Part shown: one piece after another, positions 56,884-59,692 of the stretch | Layout: every line of letters starts with the position of its first letter | Numbering within the stretch: position 1 is the first letter of the stretch | Origin: Lycorma delicatula | Taxonomy: Eukaryota; Arthropoda; Insecta; Hemiptera; Fulgoridae | Direction: 5' to 3' | Assembly: GCF_047948215.1 (NCBI RefSeq) | Contig: NC_134465.1 | Span: 13,616,522-13,680,521, forward strand | DNA length: 64,000 bases | The notes under the pieces: generated by a model | Told to the model about the DNA's origin: nothing | Seen by the model: the letters and a program-made list of their open reading frames with translations, nothing else | Databases searched by the model: none | Position numbers and translations under genes: made by a program

Positions 56884-57211
56884 TGTATAATTTCTTAAAA
56901 AAATAGGAAATAAAACATATAAAAACAGGACAGAATATTCTATAAGAAATGAGGCTAAGTAGGCTTTTCAAATACCTGCACTAAAGCCGTCTGTGGCTGT
57001 GCAACAACATAATGCTGTCCCATTACTGCAACACGTTGTTGTAATGCAATCTGTCCACCTGCAGTAACTAATATCTGTCTTGGAGCAGGTGCATGTGCTA
57101 CAATTAACGGTTGTGGTGGTGTAGGTGGCTGTTCTTCTTCCATATCTTCCTCTCCAACCACATCTGCAGCTAAAGCCGCATATAAATTTGCTGCAGTGGA
57201 AGATACACTAC
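1055..57211 (-). CDS. Bap170: ARID2/Bap170 orthologue, C-terminal 612 codons in seven exons (partial gene)
   Basis: Joined exons: 57211-56976, 34329-33302, 32302-32143, 17393-17229, 14610-14557, 3982-3891 and 1160-1055. Every junction has GT-AG introns and matching phase, giving 612 sense codons plus TGA. The order is Q/P-rich, S/T/H/Q-rich low complexity, two C2H2-type fingers, a Pro-rich linker, then a conserved C-terminal block with [37 protein letters not shown] and AQVLFDM. From family knowledge this matches the C-terminus of ARID2, the DNA-binding subunit that defines the PBAF (fly PBAP) SWI/SNF chromatin-remodelling complex in the nucleus. The ARID domain, LxxLL region and RFX-like domain are absent and should lie beyond 64 kb. 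Introns are 999 bp to 22.6 kb and packed with transposons, yet no exon is damaged. I infer a functional gene. The Drosophila protein is about 1,700 aa, so roughly one third is seen here. Confidence 0.93.
1268..1398. repeat. Short inverted repeat (stem-loop) with AACCACCAAACAC arms
   Basis: AATAACCACCAAACAC at 1281-1296 faces GTGTTTGGTGGTTAT at 1371-1385, with weaker pairing continuing outward and a loop of about 75 bases. The right arm and the following AGTGGTCAATAT-TGA(T)GAATTATTTGAATT are repeated at 35577-35665, so the arm belongs to a dispersed element of unknown type. Confidence 0.65.
2826..2901. repeat. TG/CA microsatellite forming a self-complementary block
   Basis: A (TG)n tract at about 2826-2862 is followed by ATATGCGCATACACATGTGC and then a CA-rich tract to about 2901. 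The first half is largely complementary to the second, so one strand can fold on itself around the central GCGC. Confidence 0.8.
3891..3982 (-). CDS. Bap170: Bap170/ARID2 exon, conserved C-terminal helices ([21 protein letters not shown])
   Basis: This exon has 92 bases: 30 codons plus two bases of an Arg codon. The acceptor is TTATTCAG and the donor AG|GTATGTT. It encodes [13 protein letters not shown], then [13 protein letters not shown] and TYGRR completed across the intron. The EGPVTK-IRLT-ALIL-N pattern is the most conserved part of the ARID2 C-terminus (human has EGPVTKHIRLTAALIL). In the family this armadillo-like helical segment belongs to the core that anchors ARID2 in PBAF. No substitution damages the pattern. 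Confidence 0.94.
6780..8130. mobile_element. Inverted-repeat-bounded unit, possible DNA transposon of unknown family
   Basis: The segment 6780-6960 and the reverse complement of about 7960-8130 align imperfectly. Shared stretches include AATCGAACTTCTTCAGA versus AATCAAACTTCTTCAGA, and a TTTATTGTTCA-CA-ATGTTC block. The arms face inward and enclose about 1 kb. The interior has no transposase motif I recognise; its open stretches (117 and 61 codons near 7.0-7.4 kb) are AT-rich and look accidental. Target-site duplications could not be defined. It could be a non-autonomous transposon or an inverted duplication. Confidence 0.45.
9945..10935 (-). pseudogene. Tc1/mariner-superfamily transposase remnant
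   Basis: Read on the minus strand, the 5' part (10,931-10,470) has [13 protein letters not shown], the DNA-binding-domain motif of this insect transposase group, and then [14 protein letters not shown], the first catalytic-aspartate block (consensus LIFSDEATFH). The middle is frameshifted. The C-terminal part at about 9945-10070 has [13 protein letters not shown], then [18 protein letters not shown], which matches the family terminus. Several stops and shifts make it non-functional. A 25-bp tandem duplication (10431-10480) lies inside. Terminal repeats were not resolved. It lies in a Bap170 intron in the same orientation as that gene. Confidence 0.8.
10431..10480. repeat. 25-bp tandem duplication
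   Basis: TCAGTACACCAAATTCAACA plus five more bases occurs twice back to back (starts 10431 and 10456). It falls inside the mariner-like remnant and contributes to its frame disruption. Confidence 0.9.
11433..13815 (-). mobile_element. Tc1/mariner-superfamily transposon with ~500-bp inverted repeats
   Basis: The left end TA|CAGGGTATTTCACC lies at 11431-11446. Long inverted repeats match between about 11475-11965 and 13300-13815, sharing for example AACATGGGTCCGGAAA/AACATGAGTCCGGAAA, GGATTTAATTCTGAACAAA and AGAAAGAATAATACTTTTAACATC. The outermost right end is degraded, so the right boundary is approximate. A minus-strand transposase pseudogene occupies the centre. A related element lies at 54.2-56.8 kb. 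Confidence 0.82.
12010..13085 (-). pseudogene. Mariner-like transposase pseudogene within the 11.4-13.8 kb element
   Basis: The N-terminal motif reads [20 protein letters not shown], then [10 protein letters not shown], matching the helix-turn-helix start typical of this family (EYADM...GxCxxN...ERFPNRRxP). Further on, FADEVTF-R marks the first catalytic aspartate block. The C-terminal motif CVNSEG-HFERLL (near 12,010-12,045) matches the usual C-x-x-x-x-G-HFEHLL end. Many stops and frameshifts separate these blocks. In the family the protein is a DDE/D endonuclease that cuts and rejoins the element ends in the nucleus. This copy cannot do so. Confidence 0.8.
14557..14610 (-). CDS. Bap170: Bap170/ARID2 54-nt microexon, Pro/Ala-rich linker
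   Basis: This exon has 54 bases, 18 codons ([18 protein letters not shown]). The acceptor is TTCTGACAG and the donor CAG|GTAACT. It is phase 0 on both sides and joins ELQ of the upstream exon to [10 protein letters not shown] downstream. Its composition (K, P, A) fits a flexible linker between the VNPKEL helix and the C-terminal helical block. It is too short to stand alone as a gene. It is accepted because splice sites, phase and surrounding exons all agree. As a symmetric microexon it is a candidate for alternative inclusion. Confidence 0.82.
16016..16165 (-). mobile_element. tRNA-derived SINE (minus strand)
   Basis: Read on the minus strand, it starts GCTGGCCTCTATGG, followed by an A-box-like TGGTGTGAGTGGTAGC (16139-16154) and a B box GTTCGAATCC (16101-16110), in the spacing of a tRNA promoter. 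About 90 bases of non-tRNA sequence follow. The cloverleaf is not kept, so this is a retroposed SINE rather than a tRNA gene. Target duplications were not identified. Confidence 0.75.
16697..16768. repeat. 36-bp tandem duplication
   Basis: A unit containing TTTATTTGGTTTATTTTATG and GTAGTAAAT occurs twice with a 36-base period (16705 and 16741). It is a simple local duplication in intron sequence. Confidence 0.92.
17229..17393 (-). CDS. Bap170: Bap170/ARID2 exon, basic and Pro-rich, [10 protein letters not shown]...VNPKELQ
   Basis: This exon has 165 bases, 55 codons, phase 0 at both ends; the acceptor is TTTTAG and the donor CAG|GTAAAT. It starts [17 protein letters not shown], passes a proline-rich patch ([14 protein letters not shown]) and ends with [20 protein letters not shown]. 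The [16 protein letters not shown] helix is conserved between insect and vertebrate ARID2. Because its length is a multiple of three and both junctions are phase 0, skipping it would keep the frame. The exon is an island in repeats: a 14.7-kb intron lies upstream and a 2.6-kb intron downstream. Confidence 0.93.
17943..18370 (-). pseudogene. Mariner transposase C-terminal fragment
   Basis: On the minus strand, [20 protein letters not shown] (family consensus YSPDLAPSDYHLF) is followed after one stop by [26 protein letters not shown] and [15 protein letters not shown], which is the end of the mariner DDD transposase. Just upstream, the conserved HDNARPH block is recognisable in another frame. 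TA at 17941 followed by TGAGGATCATTC suggests the terminal end. Most of the protein is missing, so this is a truncated copy. Confidence 0.85.
18560..20309 (-). pseudogene. Pseudogene of a widespread repeat-encoded family ([10 protein letters not shown] ... [19 protein letters not shown])
   Basis: From an ATG at 20309 the minus strand reads [20 protein letters not shown], a CxxC-type start, and later [20 protein letters not shown] and [20 protein letters not shown]. Then come [45 protein letters not shown] written with a frameshift as [16 protein letters not shown], and [20 protein letters not shown]. All these blocks occur in a very abundant family of uncharacterised arthropod and cnidarian proteins known to me from genome annotations. 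Their function is unknown and they behave as repeats. This copy has stops and frameshifts throughout. A second copy on the opposite strand lies at 30.16-31.6 kb. Confidence 0.8.
20815..21465 (-). pseudogene. Mariner transposase N-terminal and middle fragment
   Basis: The minus strand shows [20 protein letters not shown], then [20 protein letters not shown] (DNA-binding region; consensus RFKxGRxSVxDExRSGRPST). Next are [20 protein letters not shown] and [15 protein letters not shown], corresponding to the RWVPRxLT and FLxRIVTGDETW block with the first catalytic Asp. [12 protein letters not shown] and PLAGKIMLT follow. The C-terminal third is missing. Stops and a frameshift interrupt it. It belongs to a different mariner subfamily from the long-TIR elements. 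Confidence 0.85.
22600..23025 (+). pseudogene. Mariner-like transposase C-terminal remnant
   Basis: The plus strand reads [20 protein letters not shown] (second catalytic-Asp block; consensus FQQDGAPPHF-VRNYLN), a decayed PPRSPDLTP block and [20 protein letters not shown]. It ends [16 protein letters not shown], and with a shift the terminal KGAHVEF. Only the C-terminal third survives. A GC-rich tract with two near-identical GCAATGCAA-GG(C)AGGGTG segments lies just upstream (22.48-22.56 kb). Confidence 0.72.
23640..23725 (-). mobile_element. SINE fragment (tRNA-related B box)
   Basis: On the minus strand, GGTCCTGGGTTCAAATCC covers a B-box-like element (GTTCAAATCC at 23678-23687) with flanking bases typical of hemipteran SINEs (GACTGGGATTTGAACCCAGG on the plus strand). 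No A box is found, so only part of a copy is present. Confidence 0.55.
24515..26251 (+). pseudogene. APE endonuclease and N-terminal RT portion of the LINE
   Basis: The frame runs 262 codons from [13 protein letters not shown] to LVD, meets TGA at 25,301-25,303, then continues in the same frame from 25,346 for 301 codons to TISLTNQKS. The apurinic-endonuclease-like domain nicks target DNA for target-primed reverse transcription. Catalytic motifs include the SEVRW block and the terminal SDHN. A (GAT)n run near 24,959 expands an Asp stretch. Copy 2 at 51.4 kb has a sense codon (TGC) where this copy has TGA, so the stop is a private mutation. The end at 26,251 results from a 7-base deletion relative to copy 2. 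Confidence 0.85.
26260..27454 (+). pseudogene. LINE reverse transcriptase palm and C-terminal region, broken
   Basis: Broken pieces carry [17 protein letters not shown], the RT core with FADD ([10 protein letters not shown], 26,682-26,711), [12 protein letters not shown], then after a stop at 26,951 [28 protein letters not shown] and [11 protein letters not shown]. The order matches the RT, thumb and C-terminal domain of this LINE family. Four or more stops interrupt it. It continues the frame of the endonuclease part apart from indels. Confidence 0.85.
27668..29427 (+). mobile_element. pogo/Tigger-type DNA transposon, 1.76 kb, TA target duplication
   Basis: The ends are TA|CAGTGAAACCTCTACAAATC on the left (27666-) and GAAGGTTTTACTG|TA on the right (-29429). 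They are inverted copies flanked by TA, as expected for pogo/Tigger. The interior encodes a decayed transposase. The short pogo-like termini and TA duplication fix the limits well. Confidence 0.88.
28224..29340 (+). pseudogene. pogo/Tigger transposase pseudogene (CENP-B-like DNA-binding domain plus DDE)
   Basis: The plus strand starts [19 protein letters not shown], a CENP-B/psq-type helix-turn-helix. It passes [17 protein letters not shown] (second HTH), then NCDETGLFF (first catalytic Asp, about 28,677), [14 protein letters not shown], a decayed FLDNATCHP block and [11 protein letters not shown] where the family has QPMDQG. The last open part (29,134-29,340) reads [28 protein letters not shown] and CTEIDN. 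Multiple stops and shifts abolish function. Confidence 0.85.
29585..29660. repeat. AT-rich imperfect tandem repeat (AAAATATTATATAGTA units)
   Basis: Two near-identical units of about 27 bases (AAAATATTATATAGTACAT, AAAATATTATATAGTATAA) are followed by a degenerate third. The tract is short and shows no coding or structural signal. Confidence 0.7.
30164..31610 (+). pseudogene. Second copy of the widespread repeat-encoded family, plus strand
   Basis: It begins [20 protein letters not shown] at 30,164, matching the CxxC start of the 20.3-kb copy. The middle has [10 protein letters not shown] and other broken blocks. From 31,065 there is a clear 161-codon frame with [60 protein letters not shown] and [17 protein letters not shown] frameshift near 31,53x follows, after which [15 protein letters not shown] completes the family end in another frame. 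The long open C-terminal half suggests this copy is younger than the one at 18.6-20.3 kb. Function in the family is unknown; it behaves as a dispersed repeat. The two copies share one host intron in opposite orientations. Confidence 0.8.
32143..32302 (-). CDS. Bap170: Bap170/ARID2 exon with C2H2-type zinc fingers
   Basis: This exon has 160 bases (one base plus 53 codons), with acceptor TTTTTCAG and donor GAT|GTAAGT. It reads [18 protein letters not shown], which completes the finger begun by CEWRGC in the previous exon. The second finger follows: [17 protein letters not shown] and LYDRHC, with C-x4-C ... H-x4-H spacing. The [11 protein letters not shown] motif is highly characteristic of ARID2. 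In the family these paired fingers contribute nucleic-acid or nucleosome contacts within PBAF. The exon ends in phase 0 before VLRMMAV of the next exon. Only a 999-bp intron separates it from the large exon, the shortest intron here. Confidence 0.94.
32303..33301 (-). other. Bap170 intron (999 bp) between the split zinc-finger exons
   Basis: The donor GTAAGAA and acceptor TTTTTCAG define it. The sequence is AT-rich with no transposon or structured repeat that I can see, making it the only repeat-poor intron of the gene in this window. Confidence 0.85.
33302..34329 (-). CDS. Bap170: Bap170/ARID2 large low-complexity exon ending in first zinc-finger cysteines
   Basis: This exon has 1,028 bases: 342 codons plus two bases. 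The acceptor is TTTTTCAG and the donor AG|GTAAGAA. The product starts [16 protein letters not shown], continues through proline runs ([17 protein letters not shown]), then a long S/T/H/Q/V-rich stretch with many HH, TST and SHPYH-type repeats, and ends [11 protein letters not shown]. The final CxxxxC pair is the first half of a C2H2-type finger whose histidines lie in the next exon. Composition is biased and GC is higher than the surrounding intron. This central region is expected to be disordered, with interaction rather than catalytic roles, as in ARID2 of other animals. The frame is uninterrupted over 342 codons, unlike every transposon frame in the window. Confidence 0.92.
35577..35665. 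repeat. Copy of the dispersed ~90-bp sequence also found at 1371-1460
   Basis: GTGTTTTGGTGGATTAAAT, then after the same spacing AGTGGTCAATATGTTAATGA and ATTATTTGAATT, match 1371-1460 in order and distance. A (TA)n run (35672-35693) follows. The type of parent element is unknown. Confidence 0.65.
36624..39958 (+). mobile_element. 3,335-bp DNA transposon nested in the mariner, TIR GGGTCATTCCATGTCAA, 4-bp TSD GAAT
   Basis: The left end GGGTCATTCCATGTCAA (36624) and the reverse complement of the right end, AGGTCATTCCATGTCAA (to 39958), are inverted repeats. Similarity continues weakly inward (CATAAAATTTT blocks near 36690 and 39900). GAAT flanks both sides (36620-36623 and 39959-39962). Removing the element with one GAAT joins the interrupted mariner frame as [10 protein letters not shown], the expected family motif, which confirms the boundaries. 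The interior encodes a decayed plus-strand transposase-like protein. A second element with related termini is at 41,692-45,221. Confidence 0.9.
37530..38965 (+). pseudogene. Transposase-like pseudogene (DFxENYSFV / GKKDFV / CVCxxHxxxKLM family), core deleted
   Basis: Blocks in order: [20 protein letters not shown] with MVKQARN (helix-turn-helix-like, about 37,715-37,830); [20 protein letters not shown] and [12 protein letters not shown] (37,890-38,015); after a frameshift [32 protein letters not shown] (38,055-38,155) and [11 protein letters not shown]. Next is [20 protein letters not shown] ...[10 protein letters not shown] (38,503-38,610), carrying the presumed first catalytic Asp. [17 protein letters not shown] follows, where the family has SDGAA-QYKN, so the second Asp is lost. 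A deletion then leads straight to [13 protein letters not shown] and [12 protein letters not shown]. The usual CDG block is missing. In hemipteran and other arthropod genomes this protein family is repeat-encoded; its DDE role is inferred. Confidence 0.82.
40400..41640 (+). pseudogene. Non-LTR retrotransposon endonuclease fragment
   Basis: The plus strand reads [60 protein letters not shown] and [12 protein letters not shown], then GEFQTDH. These are the TLNIN, QETRY, GDFNAQ (here GNFNAQ, so the catalytic Asp of the GDFN motif is changed) and final DH blocks of an APE-type LINE endonuclease. No reverse transcriptase follows, because a different transposon begins at 41,692. The family differs from the 24-kb LINE. 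Stops and shifts make it inactive. Confidence 0.8.
41692..45221 (-). mobile_element. 3,530-bp DNA transposon with ~745-bp TIRs and 4-bp TSD ATAA
   Basis: The left end GGGTCATCCATTTGATGTG (41692) pairs with the reverse complement of the right end, GAGTCAATCCTTTTGAAGTG. The repeats run inward to about 42,438 and 44,478, including GTGCTCCAAGG...GTTTCTT. ATAA flanks both sides (41688-41691 and 45222-45225). The termini resemble those of the 36,624-39,958 element, and the internal minus-strand protein blocks belong to the same family. Such long inverted repeats could fold into a 745-bp hairpin RNA if transcribed through, as they would be in this intron. Confidence 0.87.
42765..43880 (-). pseudogene. 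Transposase-like pseudogene of the same family as at 37.5-39.0 kb, catalytic core deleted
   Basis: The N-terminal part on the minus strand (43,880-43,500) carries [24 protein letters not shown] sequence and basic repeats. [20 protein letters not shown] and SNDTIKNF (about 43,390-43,290) then align with the helix-turn-helix to linker region. After a frameshift [20 protein letters not shown] and [14 protein letters not shown] match the GKKDFV...[12 protein letters not shown] block of the 37.9-kb copy. The next recognisable part is the family C-terminus, [16 protein letters not shown] and [20 protein letters not shown] (43,001-42,860). The DFxENYSFV and later catalytic blocks are absent, so this is an internally deleted, non-autonomous copy. 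Confidence 0.75.
46480..47745 (+). mobile_element. Mariner transposon copy, decayed
   Basis: A GC-richer 5' leader (46,480-46,600) precedes a mariner transposase pseudogene, which ends near 47,690 with short sequence following. Terminal inverted repeats were not resolved, so the limits are approximate. It has the same family type as the fragments at 20.8 and 50.2 kb but is a distinct subfamily. Confidence 0.75.
46603..47690 (+). pseudogene. Mariner transposase pseudogene
   Basis: From ATG at 46,603 it reads [40 protein letters not shown] and [12 protein letters not shown] (DNA-binding part). [24 protein letters not shown] and a decayed CDE(T)W block (Asp near 47,078) follow. Next are [18 protein letters not shown], a decayed HDNARPHT block near 47,360 and GPLKESL as [29 protein letters not shown] is close to the end. 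A full-length family protein is about 345 aa; the length fits, but at least six stops or shifts are present. Mariners transpose by cut-and-paste at TA sites; this copy cannot. Confidence 0.85.
48765..49165. repeat. Dispersed repeat with AAAGGAGATGAA(G/A)TCTGA and ACTTCCTTTACTT motifs
   Basis: AAAAGGAGATGAAGTCTGA (near 48,783) recurs as AAAAGGAGATGAAATCTGA (near 49,098). CAATACTTCCTTTACTT occurs twice (about 49,055 and 49,130), each followed by a partly complementary AAGGAA motif. A moderately GC-rich stretch lies between. It is probably the 3' part of an interspersed element; no coding is visible. Confidence 0.5.
49640..50060 (-). pseudogene. Penelope-like GIY-YIG endonuclease domain fragment
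   Basis: The minus strand reads [20 protein letters not shown], with GIY intact but the paired YIG decayed to [43 protein letters not shown] and RTNLETVE follow. This is the GIY-YIG endonuclease module found at the C-terminus of Penelope-like reverse transcriptases. Beyond it the tail has [20 protein letters not shown] and ends in AT-rich 3' sequence. No reverse transcriptase is present, so it is 5'-truncated. Confidence 0.8.
50090..50161 (+). pseudogene. Second Penelope-like GIY-YIG fragment, opposite orientation
   Basis: The plus strand reads NNHTDF, then after a shift [14 protein letters not shown], the same start of the endonuclease domain as the minus-strand copy at 50,060-49,990. The two are mirror images about 50,076. 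It is cut off by the mariner whose TA target lies at 50,160-50,161. Confidence 0.78.
50162..51222 (+). mobile_element. Mariner transposon inserted in the Penelope-like arm, 3' end lost
   Basis: TA (50,160-50,161) precedes CAAGGGTAAGTCAATTATT, the typical mariner 5' end. The transposase pseudogene follows, but no 3' inverted repeat is found. At about 51,222 the sequence passes directly into Penelope tail (TTTAAATATATGCAATTACT). The deletion that removed the mariner end also removed part of the Penelope arm. Confidence 0.82.
50330..51220 (+). pseudogene. Mariner transposase pseudogene
   Basis: Blocks in order: [40 protein letters not shown] and [13 protein letters not shown] (helix-turn-helix); [16 protein letters not shown] with a stop at the Trp (first Asp near 50,675); [40 protein letters not shown] (second Asp); [17 protein letters not shown] (third Asp). 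After a stop come [23 protein letters not shown] and [11 protein letters not shown]. The DD34D spacing and YSPDLAPxDYHLF define the classic mariner family. It retains long open stretches (117 codons from 50,727) and is among the better preserved mariners here, but stops and a shift disable it. Confidence 0.88.
51374..53985 (+). mobile_element. Second copy of the APE+RT LINE, 5'-truncated
   Basis: It begins abruptly inside the endonuclease (GGCAGGCAGGAGTAGGTTTC, equivalent to about 24,809 in copy 1) and runs collinearly to the 3' end (GAGAGCTGCAACAAAC...ACTAAAG plus A-rich tail). The open parts include [60 protein letters not shown], and ATGATTTGCTGATGA-region RFADDIVIL near 53,235. There are many stops and shifts. 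5' truncation with a complete 3' end is the usual result of target-primed reverse transcription. It sits in the right arm of the Penelope palindrome. Confidence 0.88.
51904..52832 (+). pseudogene. LINE copy 2: linker and N-terminal reverse transcriptase segment
   Basis: Two overlapping open stretches (137 and 181 codons) read GFKKLKK-type linker, [40 protein letters not shown] and, after a shift, [20 protein letters not shown] with [15 protein letters not shown] and [20 protein letters not shown]. Copy 1 lacks seven bases at the last position (NQKS), so this copy keeps the ancestral SHASKIL reading. The sequence was lost by frameshift further on. Confidence 0.82.
54014..54066. repeat. Three 17-bp tandem units (CCTGCAAAAGTGCTCTT)
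   Basis: The unit CCTGCAAAAGTGCTCTT occurs three times in a row, the last with one change. It sits in the Penelope-like 3' end, where the other arm has a single unit, so the array arose by local expansion. Confidence 0.88.
54150..54200. repeat. TG/GC-type and GA microsatellites
   Basis: GTATGTGTGTGCGTGCATGC is followed by a (GA)9-like run at about 54,183-54,199. It marks the junction between the Penelope end and the next mariner/SINE complex. Confidence 0.9.
54218..54505 (+). mobile_element. tRNA-derived SINE with perfect 17-bp target-site duplication
   Basis: AGGTGTATTACAACAAA occurs at 54,201-54,217 and again at 54,506-54,522, directly flanking a 288-bp unit. The unit has an A-box-like TTGGTCTAGTGG (54,227-54,238) and a B box GTTCAAGTCC (54,287-54,296), then a non-tRNA body and an A-rich AAAGAAAAAAAAAGA tail. 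The head, CCACCAGGTTGGTCTAGTGG, is familiar to me from SINEs of hemipteran genomes. Perfect duplications suggest a fairly recent LINE-mediated insertion into the mariner end. Confidence 0.93.
55015..56110 (-). pseudogene. Mariner-like transposase pseudogene in the 54.2-56.8 kb element
   Basis: The minus strand is badly decayed. A recognisable FTREG-N-like first catalytic block lies near 55,600. FSVNVCTI corresponds to the FSVNVW block, [18 protein letters not shown] to SPDLTPLDFFLWG-V, and LTLEHLF (55,020) to the HFEHLL terminus. The order and spacing match the 12.0-13.1 kb pseudogene of the same family. Confidence 0.65.
56844..56880. repeat. (TA)n microsatellite
   Basis: A run of TA dinucleotides lies directly outside the right end of the mariner, possibly expanded from its TA target. 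Confidence 0.9.
56976..57211 (-). CDS. Bap170: Bap170/ARID2 exon, acidic then Q/A/V-rich segment (first exon seen in window)
   Basis: This exon has 236 bases: two bases completing a codon, then 78 codons. The acceptor is TTTATAG and the donor CAG|GTATTT. The product reads an [15 protein letters not shown] helix-like stretch, an acidic patch ([10 protein letters not shown]), PPTPPQP, then [18 protein letters not shown] and a Q/V-rich tail ending TALVQ. It joins in phase 0 to [10 protein letters not shown] of the next exon. The open frame runs past both splice sites, but the extra sequence is hydrophobic or AT-rich intron translation, so I stop at the splice sites. The region is a low-complexity linker typical of the middle of ARID2 and has no enzymatic motif. 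The codon split at its 5' end predicts an upstream exon ending with one spare base. Confidence 0.85.
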
Positions 57212-58149
57212 CTATAAACAAACAATTAAATTGTAAGAAAACAACTAACAAATATTTAAAAACTAAGTGTAAGGTGCGGTTAAAAAAACTGAAAATGGAC
57301 ACGTATTTTTGAACCAAAAATTGTTCACACACAAGATAAAATAACAGATTAATAATAATAATTTTACAGATTTTATGAAAAATCGAAAATAATACTGTAT
57401 AAGAAAATATTGTTGATTTTTTCATATTCTCAACTAGGTAGTGTGTCTAGGATGCTGAGCAAAAACTGTTTTATTTTTTCCACTAAAGTGCCACAAATTG
57501 ACTCCTACCATTTAACTTTCATAACCTAATTTGCATTTGAGGCCCTAAAATTGTTTGTTTCATATTTTTGCAACTCTTTAGCAACAATTAGAACTCAACT
57601 CATTTCAGTCACAAAAATAATACAAATTAAATAATGTTAATTAAATAATTCCTGATAATGCAAAATATCTATTAAATAACTCTGATTTTCAAAAAGGAGA
57701 ATTCATTAAAAAATTTAATATTTTAAAAATTGTTTATTTGTTCAGAAATCTCATGAGAATTTAAGAAAAAAATTATACAGAGAAGGAAAAAATGTATCTA
57801 TTAGAAAAATTAATGTATAAGTCATTCAGCAAAATTACTTTCACTTTATTAATTCAAATTAAAAATAACTTTCTCTATAAATCGCTAAAATTAAAATGCT
57901 GCATTAATTCATATTTGGTCTTCTCTAGGTATCTCCATCATCGTTATAATTTCAAATAAAAATGAAAGATGGATGACAGAAAAATTTAAGGGCTAGAGCT
58001 AAAACATTATAAAAAACTTAGTATCAAATAAGAACATAGAAAATAAATCAATTAATATAATATAAATCAATCAATATAAACCCTTTCCGGACTTTGAAAA
58101 TTTTTTTTTGGTTTTTTCAACTTTGAAATTTTTGTACATGGACTGTTAT

Positions 58150-59692
58150 GATGTCTGATCTCGAGTACCCTGAACCTGATAGGGGTTGTCATTTGGCCCT
58201 TGTGAGTGGCAAGGGGCCAGTGGAAGAATCGTCCCATGATTTTCCAGTCAGCGCCGATGAATCTGGGCAGCCTGTGTGAGGCACTGGTTTACCCAAATCT
58301 AAGACCCATATTTCGTATCTCGCTGCGGCCATTGGTGTGGAATCCGGTCGAGTTGCTGATCTGTCACCGCTAGTGAGTGGATGTAAGTCTGCACGGAGCA
58401 AGATATTTGAAAGTAACTGGCAGGTGTTGTCTACAGTCGCATCCCCAAGGTCATGCAGTTCTTCTGAGGATGAGAGCATGCAACTGGGTTGCAAAGTGGA
58501 TATGAATGAGAGCGGTACTGTATCGGCACCTAGACTCAAAAACTTAAGAGGCCAAAGTCTTTAACACCACTAAAGCAGAGGTTATGAACAAAGTATGCGC
58601 CACATAACGGATCTGTCAACTGTTTCGGCTGACATATGCCGTTTTACTGACTTGTCGAGTATACGGTCCTTCAAGAATCTGTCGCCGTTACAGAAATGGA
58701 TCCAGCCCGGTGATGTTGTCAAGGATACCTCGAAGATTCTATGGCGAGACGAACAGCCACCAGCGAAGGTGACGTTTTGCTTATACTTTGATTCGGCTGC
58801 TGAGGAGCAGGCCTCGCTAAGAATTATTCTGCGGTCCCTATGGAATATTCAAAGGGAGTCGTCGGCTCCCATGTTTTTACCGCCGGGGCAAAGTTGGACA
58901 CTGCATTGAACTGCTGGTCTTGTACATCTTCGAGAGAGCAGGGAACCCAGTGAGCATTCTTCTCCCTTCCCAACAGAGTGCTGCTACTTCAGAGGTTAAG
59001 GTCCCGGGGATCAAGAGATCGACCCCGGTAGTAACTGAGAGCCGCATAATTGTAGTAAAGGTGGCCGGTAAGACATACACTAAGTTGCTGAAAACAATGA
59101 AGGGCACTGTATCAGAGGAGGAGGCTGGTGAGGTACTTTCAATCTGGAAGGGGACTATGGAAGAGCTCTGCATCTGGATTAAAGGGGTGCAGAAGGCAGA
59201 GTAGTTGAAAGAGACTCTATATAGTAAGGCGACTGATCATCATGTTACTTACAAATCGAGGGGTGGTAGAAGGTCGGCCGTTCATATTCAGGACATAGAA
59301 CACGACTCCTCTGAACAGGAGATACGGAATGCGGTGAAGCAAGTAATTGGAGACTAAGAGGAGTTCAAGATAACTTGAGTAAGGTCGGCTCACGGACAAA
59401 CAAAAAATGCCACAGTCATTACTAGCCAACATGCGGCTAAGAAGCCGCATGTTGGCTAGTTGAACGATTAGCTGGGTCCACTATCATACGTACATCAGGG
59501 AGGTGGAAGACAGGTGTTTTTGGTGCTGGGGGTGGGGCATGTCGCATCACGTTGCTCGGGCCTGGATAAAACTGATTTATGCTTCATCTGTGGGAAACCG
59601 GGTCACTGGCAGGAGTGATGCGCGGAGGCGACATGTTGCGCGCTGTGTGGTATGGAGGGCCACCAAGCCAGAGGATGTCTGACAACGAAATG
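58150..59692 (+). pseudogene. R1-type ORF1 (gag-like) pseudogene with CCHC zinc knuckles
   Basis: It starts around MMSDLEYPEPDRG (58,150) and passes AAAIGVESGRVADLSP, SSSEDESMQL and ITDLSTVSADICRF. After frameshifts it ends with GVGHVASRC, then CFICGKPGHWQE-C and CALCGMEGHQARGC: two C-x2-C-x4-H-x4-C knuckles plus a partial third. ORF1 proteins of R1 elements bind RNA as a ribonucleoprotein. Several stops are present, one inside the second knuckle. An 18-bp perfect hairpin lies at 59,421-59,460. Confidence 0.8.
59421..59460. repeat. Perfect 18-bp inverted repeat with 4-bp loop
   Basis: ACTAGCCAACATGCGGCT, then AAGA, then AGCCGCATGTTGGCTAGT: an exact 18-base-pair stem in the R1 ORF1 region. 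Confidence 0.97.

Larger units (their letters stand above)
34330..56975 (-). other. Bap170 intron (22.6 kb), a nested transposon graveyard
   Basis: The donor CAG|GTATTT (56,975) and acceptor TTTTTCAG (34,330) define it. It contains the mariner/nested element (35.7-40.36), a LINE fragment (40.4-41.6), a 745-bp-TIR element (41.7-45.2), a mariner (46.5-47.7), a Penelope palindrome with insertions (49.3-54.1), a SINE and a mariner (54.2-56.8). AT-rich stretches without recognised content are 34,330-35,570, 45,222-46,480 and 47,745-48,760. Confidence 0.8.

Noticed and set aside
57212..57425. Upstream extension of the Q/V-rich frame beyond the splice acceptor
   Set aside because: The added residues are a run of hydrophobic, AT-driven translation. 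The TTTATAG acceptor and the clean composition change support starting the exon at 57,211.
58877..59450. Minus-strand frames in the R1 region
   Set aside because: They are products of the high GC content; the plus strand carries the gag knuckles and endonuclease motifs.
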